DNA from: DASXUX01 sp036504595
GTDB lineage: Bacteria; Planctomycetota; SZUA-567; H5-PLA8
Assembly: GCA_036504595.1 (NCBI GenBank)
Contig: DASXUX010000098.1
Coordinates: forward strand, 1 to 13,400
Length of the DNA stretch: 13,400 nt
Reading direction: 5' to 3'
The notes under the pieces are model-generated. The model worked only from the letters and a program-made list of their open reading frames with translations. It was not told the origin of the DNA and ran no database searches. Positions within the stretch are counted from its first letter, which is position 1. Every line of letters starts with the position of its first letter. The position numbers and the translations under genes were made by a program. Below are positions 7,841-13,400 of the stretch, piece by piece.

Positions 7841-7867
7841 TTCGAGTTTAGCCTCTGGAGCCGTTTG

Positions 7868-10747
7868 ATGCGTTATCTGAAGATTCTGTTGCTCCTCGCA
7901 CTCTTGCCAACTGCCGGCTTCGTGCTTTGGCACAACTGGCCTGACGCTGGGGGCGCTTCCGAGCCGGGCTGGCCACTGGCCGCGGAGGACTTGCTTCCAA
8001 AATCGTTTCTTAACGATGGGCTGGGAACGACTCAAACCCGGATGTTCATGCCACAAGACAGCCAGTACCTGTCACCTGATGTCAGAGCGGCCTTACTCGC
8101 ATCCAATCGAAAATTGGAGCAGACGCCAAAGGATGTCCAGACTCTCGGTGAAGCGTATTTCTTGCTCGGCAATAACGGGCATGCCGCGCTCTCCGTGCCT
8201 TATGGCGTTCGGTACCTGAAGGCAGGCGGCAGATTCGATATGGGCTGCTACGAAAACCTGATCCGAGGCCTGAGCCAGATGGCTTTGTTCGATGAAGCGC
8301 TCGCGATGCTGAAGGAGTGCGAAAAGCTTTGCCCGGGTTTCTGGCGCACGGGATCGTCTGGAGTCGATCACTACTTCTACAAATGCATGCACGCCTGCGA
8401 GGTAAAGTCCGACCTCGTCGCCGCTCTTGAAGCTTTTGCTGCGATGAACACCTACGCGCCCAATGCTCCTTATCTTGATGACTATGAGAGAGCTTGTGGT
8501 GCGGTGGTCGCGCTGGCTCACAAACACCTCGCGAAGATCCAAACGCTCCAGGGAAAGCTTGATCCTTACTGGGTGTTTCTGGCGGCGAGCCAGGTTCAAC
8601 GGATTATCAAGGCCGCCGAAAAAGCTGGCATTTCGCCCACTGCGGCCATGCGCGCAGCGGCGGAAAACATGAACAAGGGACTGCGTGCTGAGCCGGGCGC
8701 TCTCATGCGTCGCGCAGAACAACTTTTCGCGCGTAATCGCGACACTGAGACTGCGATGTCTCTTTCACGGCTGGCGGTACAATCCGCGCGCGAGAAAAAC
8801 GAACCAAAGGCGTTATTCGATGCCCTTTCGTATCTGGCTTTTATGGCGCATGTACGCGGCGATCTGGAGACCGAATACGAAGCTGCGATGGAGCTCGGAA
8901 GAATCGCTGAAGAGCTCCAGCCCGGCCATATGGCCGAAGCCAAGCGGCTTTTCGCCGAAATGAGCATGCAGTTCGCCGATTACCGCGGAGCGGCGGGAGC
9001 CTATGCTCAGTCCACGAAACTGGCCAAAGATTTCCATACAAATTGGTTTCTGCACCGCGACCCGGAGGCCGGTTTGAACACGGCCATGTGTGAACTGGGT
9101 GCCGCTGCCAGTGCAGAACCCTACCTGCGGAAACAAGCAGAGCGCGTTGAAAAACTCGCACAAGGGCCAGGCATGCGCTGCGTGCCCTACTACCGCCTGG
9201 GTGTCTGCCTGAGCCGTCAAGGGCGTTTCGATGAAGCCCTGCAGGCGTTCAGCCGTTCAATGCAGTCGAATGATCTGGACTACCGCACGTACTCGAGCCT
9301 CGAGATTGGACGAATGTTTCTGGCGCAGAAGAATGGCCGCAGCGCCGAACAAGCGTTCGATGATGCGGCGAAGTACCAGAAGATGATGAAGAGCAGTGAG
9401 ACGCAATGGGCTTGGCAGTTAGGAAAGGCGCAATCTCGAAACTTGCAGGGCGATGTTGCGGGTGCACGAAAGTGGGCCGAGGAGGCGATACGTACCATCG
9501 AGACGCAACGCGCAAGCCTGAAGGATTTCCATCGCCGCCGCACGCTCTACAACAACAAATTCAGCGCTTACGATCTGGCCGTTGAGCTCGCCCTCAAACG
9601 CAAAGATCCGGCTGCCGCCTTCGCGCTGGCCGAGCAATCGCGCGCCCGAGCGTTTCTCGACGGCTTGGGTGCAAAATCTGGCCTTGCCGATCCGCTGCCG
9701 GTCGTCGACCTCGCCGCTCTACAGCAGATGTGCGGTTCCTCGTGCATGGTGGCGTTCTTCAGCCGGCCTGAAAACGTGCTGGCGTGGGTGATCCGCCGCG
9801 ACGACGCTGAAGTCGTCGAGCTAAGTGTCCCGGCCAAAGAACTAGAGGTGCTGGTCAGGAAATACCACGACAGCATTCTGGAAGAGTCCGGCGCGCGCGC
9901 GCTGCTCAAGAAGATTAAAGGGCAAGACTGGAAGAGCGCCGCACGCGCGCTCTATGACAAGATCTGGGCGCCAATAGAGGCGAAGCTTCGGCCAAACGAA
10001 CGCCTGTGCATCATCCCACATCGAATGCTGCATTACGTCCCGTTCCAGGGACTTTATGACGGAACATCCTTCCTGGTTGAGAAGCATGATCTGTTCTATT
10101 CACCGAGCGGCAGCGCAGCGGTTGCGCTTGCGAAGCGAGCACCGCAGGCGGCGGCGGGCGTCGTCATTTTCGATCCGGTACGCGAAGAGGATCCCGCTTC
10201 AGTGTTCTCGCACACACCTACGCCCTTCCTCAAACAGATGTACCGTGGTGCGACAGCCTATATTGGCGAGCAGTCCACACGCCAGCAGTTTCGAGTTTCG
10301 GCGAACTGCGGGTTGGTCCATATAACGGCTCACGGCTCCTATAATCCATGGATTCCAATTCGGTCCGGCCTGCATCTAGCGCCTCAAAAGGAAGAGGAAG
10401 GCCTTCTCACCGCCGAAGAAATCTACGGACTTAAACTGGAAAAGGTCGAGACGCTAGTGCTGTGTTCCTGCGTCAGCAGTGTTGGCGAGCTCGGAGAAGG
10501 TGACGAAGTAACAGGTGTGACGCGCGCGTTCCAAGTTGCCGGCGCTCAGAATGTGCTGGGCACGCTCTGGCCGGTGCTGGTTATCCCCACCGAAAAGCTG
10601 ATGCAACTTCTGCATGAGGAGCTCAGGGCTCGCCCGCACGACCCGACCGGAGCTCTGTGCGAAGCCCAGCGTAAGTTCCTGAAAACCGATTCACACCCGG
10701 CACACTGGGCCGCATTCGAAGTGAACGGCAGTGGGGGAAGGCCCTGA
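7868..10747 (+). CDS. Membrane-anchored TPR-CHAT (caspase-like) protease, copy 2
   Basis: A 959-residue paralogue of the minus-strand CHAT protein, collinear over its whole length. It has one N-terminal membrane helix (about 4-22, LKILLLLALLPTAGFVLWHNW), so its body is probably extracytoplasmic. TPR-like helix pairs follow from about 60 to 560 (for example YYRLGVCLSRQGRFDEALQA). A linker shared with copy 1 is rich in RASLKDFHRRR and AFALAEQSRARAFLDGLG. The C-terminal CHAT domain has IIPHRMLHYVPF, His in HITAHG (H822), Cys in LCSCVSS (C868), GEGDEVTGVTRAFQVAGA and TLWPV. The dyad residues fall at the same numbers as in copy 1, and the Glu-Thr usually found after the Cys is again Val-Ser. The ATG is preceded by GGAG with 7-base spacing; the TTG just before it is not needed. 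Transcription diverges from the sigma operon across 257 bases, so joint control is likely. Confidence 0.9.
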   Translation: MRYLKILLLLALLPTAGFVLWHNWPDAGGASEPGWPLAAEDLLPKSFLNDGLGTTQTRMFMPQDSQYLSPDVRAALLASNRKLEQTPKDVQTLGEAYFLLGNNGHAALSVPYGVRYLKAGGRFDMGCYENLIRGLSQMALFDEALAMLKECEKLCPGFWRTGSSGVDHYFYKCMHACEVKSDLVAALEAFAAMNTYAPNAPYLDDYERACGAVVALAHKHLAKIQTLQGKLDPYWVFLAASQVQRIIKAAEKAGISPTAAMRAAAENMNKGLRAEPGALMRRAEQLFARNRDTETAMSLSRLAVQSAREKNEPKALFDALSYLAFMAHVRGDLETEYEAAMELGRIAEELQPGHMAEAKRLFAEMSMQFADYRGAAGAYAQSTKLAKDFHTNWFLHRDPEAGLNTAMCELGAAASAEPYLRKQAERVEKLAQGPGMRCVPYYRLGVCLSRQGRFDEALQAFSRSMQSNDLDYRTYSSLEIGRMFLAQKNGRSAEQAFDDAAKYQKMMKSSETQWAWQLGKAQSRNLQGDVAGARKWAEEAIRTIETQRASLKDFHRRRTLYNNKFSAYDLAVELALKRKDPAAAFALAEQSRARAFLDGLGAKSGLADPLPVVDLAALQQMCGSSCMVAFFSRPENVLAWVIRRDDAEVVELSVPAKELEVLVRKYHDSILEESGARALLKKIKGQDWKSAARALYDKIWAPIEAKLRPNERLCIIPHRMLHYVPFQGLYDGTSFLVEKHDLFYSPSGSAAVALAKRAPQAAAGVVIFDPVREEDPASVFSHTPTPFLKQMYRGATAYIGEQSTRQQFRVSANCGLVHITAHGSYNPWIPIRSGLHLAPQKEEEGLLTAEEIYGLKLEKVETLVLCSCVSSVGELGEGDEVTGVTRAFQVAGAQNVLGTLWPVLVIPTEKLMQLLHEELRARPHDPTGALCEAQRKFLKTDSHPAHWAAFEVNGSGGRP

Positions 10748-10818
10748 AATGCCGCTTGTCGTGTTCAAAACCCGCGAGCACCGAAAATCAAAAATGTTAC
10801 CTTACCTGCAACCCAATT

Positions 10819-10824
10819 GAGGAG
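10819..10824 (+). promoter_or_regulatory. Strong ribosome binding site fixing the start at 10831
   Basis: GAGGAG lies 6 bases before the ATG at 10831. The frame stays open upstream to a TTG at 10756, but those codons have no ribosome binding site and do not look protein-like, so the shorter protein is preferred. Confidence 0.75.
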
Positions 10825-10830
10825 ACTTGC

Positions 10831-11517
10831 ATGCCTTTGACCTACATTCCCGTCGATTCCCGCCTCGTGCCATATACAGGTGATGCAGATGCGTCCAAGT
10901 TTGTCACGATCGAAAAGGGCACCCGCTTTGGGCCTTTTGAAGTGGAACTCGTCGAAGATAACGCGCTCGCGTTGAAGGCGCTTCCGCACCGGACCTTCAA
11001 GACCCTCGCTGGCGGCATCGGGCTCACGCTTGCAGCAGCGCTGCTTTGGTACGGCTTTTTGAACACCAATTCAGATAGTCGCCTGACGATAGCAGCGATC
11101 GCATGTACCGTCGGTGGTCCCATGCTGATTTGGCGTGCGCTTCTTCGCGTGGGCTTGGTCTATGTCGTTGATGGCACCACGCGCTCGCTTGTCTGCGAAA
11201 GTAAATTCGCGCAGCGACGTATTTGGTCCCACAACGACCTCAGCCCTGTCGTTCTGGCGATTGGACCGCAAACGCGTGCCGCGCGTGAAAGCCTGAATGT
11301 CCAAATTCGCGACCGCAAGAATGCAATCATTCAAGCACTATTCGAAGAGCGGGTGGACAACAATGCAGCACTGCCGGCCATGAATGCTGGAGCGACGATC
11401 GCGCGCCTGCTTGGACTGCAACTTCTCGTTTATGGAGAAGTCACCGTCATGGGTGGGACGGAAGACCTCCGAAAGGTATTATGCTCCGCCATGCGTAATC
11501 CGGTCGAGGCGAAATGA
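10831..11517 (+). CDS. Two-TM membrane protein of unknown function
   Basis: A 228-residue protein. Residues 1-57 form a polar N-terminal region that may be a small beta domain (FVTIEKGTRFGPFEVELVED). A membrane hairpin follows at about 58-77 (LAGGIGLTLAAALLWYGFL) and 85-112 (LTIAAIACTVGGPMLIWRAL and beyond). The C-terminal part (113-228) begins VVDGTTRSLVCESKFAQRRI and contains SHNDLSPVVLAIG, resembling the strand-rich PH-like domains that follow a TM hairpin in some bacterial membrane proteins. It ends in a helical segment, GATIARLLGLQLLVYGE. No catalytic signature is visible. The gene lies 83 bases behind CHAT copy 2 on the same strand without an obvious terminator, so it may be co-transcribed and could be a partner or substrate of the protease. 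PH-like and substrate readings are inference. Confidence 0.75.
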   Translation: MPLTYIPVDSRLVPYTGDADASKFVTIEKGTRFGPFEVELVEDNALALKALPHRTFKTLAGGIGLTLAAALLWYGFLNTNSDSRLTIAAIACTVGGPMLIWRALLRVGLVYVVDGTTRSLVCESKFAQRRIWSHNDLSPVVLAIGPQTRAARESLNVQIRDRKNAIIQALFEERVDNNAALPAMNAGATIARLLGLQLLVYGEVTVMGGTEDLRKVLCSAMRNPVEAK

Positions 11518-11814
11518 ATGCGGATGCATGTTTCGCTAACGATTCTCTTGTTATCGGTCGTGCGAGATTCCCGCGGCGCCATAGTGGATACGCATTCTTG
11601 GCCTCGGCAACCTCAGCTTTTGAAGAGTGAGGCAGGGCACTCCCAATGTTTCTCGACCGCCAATAGGCTTCGCGTCCATCGCGCGGCGGGATCTGGATCC
11701 ATTGCTCGATCCGCAAAGGTCTCGTGGCTGGCGGGTGGTTTCGGATTCTGAGCGACGTGCAGACTTGATACATGGACGCTGTTGCGCAACTTTTTGGGAA
11801 CAGAGGTAAGGCCA
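11518..11814 (+). other. Gene-poor stretch of about 300 bases; one small coupled ORF possible
   Basis: No convincing gene was found. A 38-codon frame (11514-11630, MNADACFANDSL through SATSAFEE) starts in an ATGA overlap with the preceding stop. Another frame, starting at 11518, begins with a signal-like MRMHVSLTILLLSVV but then becomes non-protein-like. The minus strand also shows an open frame through here. The last 30 bases (from 11783) are the conserved leader of the lipoprotein that follows and recur at 13079. No clear promoter or terminator is visible. Confidence 0.4.
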
Positions 11815-12103
11815 ATGAGAAGAAAGTGCCGTTGTCTGATCGGCGTCTGGTTAGCCTTTGCCGCAAGTTGTGGCAAGCAAGACATACCAACGCACGTTGG
11901 GCCTCCCGTGGCGGAGAAGAAAGAACCTTCGAGTGCTGAAGCTCATGACAAGCAAAACCTGCCAGCGCGCGTCGCGCCTCCTGTGGCGGAGAAGAAAGAA
12001 GATTCTACCGGTGCGGCCAATTCAATGAAGCAGGGAGAACCTGAAGTTCTCAGCGCGGAACAGGCACGAAAAGCACTGCTCGAGATGCTCGATGCTGGCG
12101 GGC
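11783..12103 (+). repeat. Direct repeat copy 1 (leader plus lipoprotein 5' part)
   Basis: From TGCGCAAC at 11783 onward the sequence recurs at 13079-13400 in the same orientation, offset about 1297 bases. It covers the ribosome binding site and the first 96 codons. Of the first 69 coding bases, 63 are identical. The match has a one-base indel in the leader and none in the coding part compared. The true 3' limit cannot be seen because copy 2 leaves the window. Confidence 0.9.
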
Positions 12104-12348
12104 TCCATTATGACGCTGAACTACTGGCTATCCTTAGGCAGCGATTACAGACAGCGAAGGTCAAAGAGGATGATGACGACACGGTCTGGTTCGGCTCATG
12201 GCACTGCAATCTAAGAGCACGAACGTTTGTTCTCTCAATCGACGGAACGCCAGCCTTCATCCACACCTACTGGGGCGCTTTTGCCTGGTCCAATGATACA
12301 TGGCGAGCGAGTGTCAAAAGGAGGAGAACCTTTTCACTTCCCCACTGA
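11815..12348 (+). CDS. Small repeat-containing lipoprotein, copy 1
   Basis: A 177-residue predicted lipoprotein. MRRKCRCLIGVWLAFAASCG is a signal peptide ending in an A-A-S-C lipobox, so Cys19 would be lipidated. Two 25-residue repeats follow (21-45 and 46-70), each with KQxxPxxV, then PPVAEKKE, forming a charged Pro/Lys/Glu stalk. A helical segment (about 80-120, AEQARKALLEMLDAGGLHYD) precedes a small C-terminal domain with a WFGSWHCNLRARTFVLSIDG strand pattern and a conserved-looking Trp near the end. The ATG at 11815 was chosen because AGAGG lies 8 bases upstream and the copy at 13112 has the same start. The function is unknown. It stands before a HEAT-like gene and is followed by a second copy of itself, so it belongs to a locally amplified family. 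Confidence 0.8.
   Translation: MRRKCRCLIGVWLAFAASCGKQDIPTHVGPPVAEKKEPSSAEAHDKQNLPARVAPPVAEKKEDSTGAANSMKQGEPEVLSAEQARKALLEMLDAGGLHYDAELLAILRQRLQTAKVKEDDDDTVWFGSWHCNLRARTFVLSIDGTPAFIHTYWGAFAWSNDTWRASVKRRRTFSLPH
11875..12024 (+). repeat. Internal 75-base tandem repeat (2 units) in the lipoprotein
   Basis: Two in-frame 75-base units (11875-11949 and 11950-12024) encode the KQxxPxxVxPPVAEKKE stalk. The best conserved block, CCTCC[CT]GTGGCGGAGAAGAA, starts at 11902 and 11977. The same two-unit layout is present in the copy at 13112. Confidence 0.8.
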
Positions 12349-12451
12349 AAAGGGCATTGGGCACGGGGTTGGCCAGAGCGCCGACCAGAAGCCCGGTGTG
12401 CGTAACAATTGCGACGGGAGAATACAGACTGGATTCTTGGGGGGATACCGA

Positions 12452-12991
12452 ATGTGGGAACTCGAGAGATACGACTGGGCGAAGCTAAGGTCGGCCACGT
12501 CCGCCAAGGATGTCCCTACCTCAATTATGTGGCTTAAGAACGCCGACAGTGCGGAAAATGCTGAAAAGGCTTATTGGAGAATTGATAACGAAGTCGTTGT
12601 TCAGGGATCTCTTTATGAGGCTGCATTGCCAACAGCGACTTGCCTGGTACTTGCGCTGCAGGATTGTACCGAGTCTGCGCGCCCCAGGATCATCGAATTA
12701 TTGGTCCAACTGGGATCTGGTGAAGCATCTCCTATCGAAATCGCGGCTGGGAACGCCGAACTTAAACGATTGTGCATGGTAGAATTGTGTCGGGGTGCCT
12801 CCGCGTATTTTGCGGCCACCGAAATAGCCGCTGCTGATTGGGTTTATCTTTGCGTCGACGTGCTTTCGATATGTGTGGATGTGGACCAAGGTCTCAAGCC
12901 ACGAGTGGCGTGGTATTTCAACCGGCTTTTGTCTCGTAATGTTCATCCTGATGTGAGGCGTCTAATCGAAGACTGTCTAAGTAAATCATAG
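12452..12991 (+). CDS. HEAT-like helical protein, function unknown
   Basis: A 179-residue soluble protein without signal peptide or membrane helix. It opens MWELERYDWAKLRSATSAKD and continues with amphipathic helices: AEKAYWRIDNEVVVQGSLYE, AALPTATCLVLALQDC, RPRIIELLVQLGSGEA. These match the style of bacterial HEAT-repeat proteins, some of which occur in toxin-immunity neighbourhoods. The ATG at 12452 is preceded by GGGGGA with 6-base spacing. The frame stays open upstream to 12227, but that part overlaps the lipoprotein gene in another frame and is not protein-like. It lies 103 bases downstream of the lipoprotein gene on the same strand and could be co-transcribed with it. Family membership is a judgement by eye; an immunity role is speculative since no toxin gene is visible. 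Confidence 0.7.
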   Translation: MWELERYDWAKLRSATSAKDVPTSIMWLKNADSAENAEKAYWRIDNEVVVQGSLYEAALPTATCLVLALQDCTESARPRIIELLVQLGSGEASPIEIAAGNAELKRLCMVELCRGASAYFAATEIAAADWVYLCVDVLSICVDVDQGLKPRVAWYFNRLLSRNVHPDVRRLIEDCLSKS

Positions 12992-13018
12992 TTGAAGCGG
13001 GGGCGGAGCACTTCAACT
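12990..13018 (+). terminator. Possible weak terminator after the HEAT-like gene
   Basis: AGTTGAAG and CTTCAACT form an 8-bp stem around a 13-base GC-rich loop, starting within the stop codon of the HEAT-like gene and followed by a short TTTG. The stem is modest and the T-run poor, so termination is uncertain. Confidence 0.4.
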
Positions 13019-13030
13019 TTGATGACCAAG

Positions 13031-13068
13031 AAGTGGCGTCCGCCTGTGCGGGACCACGAACGCCACTT
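13031..13068. repeat. Long-arm hairpin between the HEAT-like gene and lipoprotein copy 2
   Basis: AAGTGGCGT (13031-13039) pairs perfectly with ACGCCACTT (13060-13068) around a 20-base loop. It lies just before the leader of the second lipoprotein and has no counterpart before the first copy. It could be a terminator (the 3' arm ends in TTT), a protein-binding palindrome or a duplication-associated element. Confidence 0.5.
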
Positions 13069-13078
13069 TAGATGGAGA

Positions 13079-13400
13079 TGCGCAACTTTTCTGGAACAGG
13101 GGTAAGGCTTTATGAGAAGAAAGTGCCTTTGTCTGGTCGGCGTCTGGTTAGCCTTTGCCGAGGGTTGTGGCAAGCAGGACGTGCCCGTACGCGCTGGGCC
13201 TCCCGTGGCGGAGAAGAAGGAAATTTCGACTGCTGAAGCTAAGGGCAAGCAAGACGTGCCAGCCCGCGTTGCTCCTCCTGTGGCCGAGAAGAAAGAAGAT
13301 TCCACCGGTGCGGCCAATTCAACGAAGCAGGGAGAACCTGAAGTCCTCGACGCAGAGCGGGCACGAAAAGCACTGCTTGATATGATCGATGCTGGCGGGC
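13079..13400 (+). repeat. Direct repeat copy 2 (leader plus lipoprotein 5' part)
   Basis: This is the second copy of the segment at 11783-12103, starting at the shared TGCGCAAC and continuing to the window edge. The left boundary of similarity is sharp: the sequences upstream of the two copies are unrelated. Confidence 0.9.
13112..13400 (+). CDS. Small repeat-containing lipoprotein, copy 2 (3' end outside window)
   Basis: The ATG at 13112 follows a GGGGTAAGG leader shared with the first copy, and 96 residues are visible before the edge. 77 of these 96 match copy 1 without gaps. The signal peptide (MRRKCLCLVGVWLAFAEGCG) is kept, though the lipobox is now A-E-G-C, with an unusual Glu two residues before the Cys. 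Both 25-residue stalk repeats are present. The stretch of identity around PPVAEKKE and KEDSTGAANS is stronger than in the rest, suggesting constraint or recent gene conversion. Function is unknown, as for copy 1. Confidence 0.8.
   Translation, partial: MRRKCLCLVGVWLAFAEGCGKQDVPVRAGPPVAEKKEISTAEAKGKQDVPARVAPPVAEKKEDSTGAANSTKQGEPEVLDAERARKALLDMIDAGG

Noticed and set aside
1278..10747. Type III-E CRISPR (Craspase) locus
   Set aside because: The TPR-CHAT and ECF sigma combination recalls it, but there is no gRAMP/Cas7-11, Cas1, Cas2 or repeat-spacer array in the window, and these CHAT proteins carry a membrane anchor.
10831..11517. Bacterial gasdermin as partner of CHAT copy 2
   Set aside because: The protein has a membrane hairpin in the middle and no gasdermin-like N-terminal beta region or N-terminal palmitoylation-type Cys; size alone is not evidence.
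11447..11890. Minus-strand 147-codon frame across the gene-poor stretch
   Set aside because: No start signal, overlaps the ends of two plus-strand genes and shows no recognisable motif.
12227..12451. N-terminal extension of the HEAT-like protein to 12227
   Set aside because: It overlaps the end of the lipoprotein gene in a different frame, lacks a ribosome binding site and is low-quality sequence, whereas ATG 12452 has a strong GGGGGA site.

Overview
The window looks like a chromosomal segment of a GC-rich, Gram-negative-type bacterium. The mix of an ECF sigma factor operon, large TPR-CHAT proteins, a right-handed beta-helix lipoprotein and family-less small lipoproteins fits Planctomycetota or a similar large-genome environmental lineage. 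That assignment rests on gene content only and is tentative. No rRNA, tRNA, CRISPR array or intact mobile element was seen.

Left edge (1-1277): the 3' end of a plus-strand gene of unknown function, then about 1 kb without an intact gene. This stretch holds the frameshifted C-terminal remnant of a tyrosine recombinase (about 285-465, minus strand) and a second, unidentified decayed minus-strand frame (about 723-1080). It reads as an old integration scar or gene graveyard.

Core (1278-10747): a minus-strand cluster runs ECF sigma factor (7610-7062), overlapping single-pass membrane protein that is a candidate anti-sigma factor (7065-6406), beta-helix lipoprotein (6301-4169), then a membrane-anchored TPR-CHAT protease-like protein (4163-1278). 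Diverging from it is a second, collinear TPR-CHAT paralogue (7868-10747). The 257-base divergent gap carries a near-consensus ECF promoter facing the sigma operon (GGAACTT, 16 bases, GTCTAC) and a weaker look-alike facing the second CHAT gene. Both CHAT proteins keep the caspase-type His and Cys at identical positions (H822 and C868) and start with one membrane anchor. The layout suggests an envelope-associated signalling module in which the sigma factor induces its own operon, and CHAT proteases outside the membrane act on a nearby substrate. The anti-sigma candidate is the obvious one to test. This recalls, without being homologous as a system to, the TPR-CHAT/ECF-sigma connection of type III-E CRISPR (Craspase).

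Right part (10748-13400): a two-TM membrane protein of unknown function sits 83 bases behind the second CHAT gene. A roughly 300-base gene-poor stretch follows, then a small lipoprotein with internal 25-residue repeats, a HEAT-like helical protein, and a second copy of the lipoprotein that runs off the window. The lipoprotein copies share leader and coding sequence (77 of the first 96 residues identical), showing a tandem duplication with a period of about 1.3 kb.
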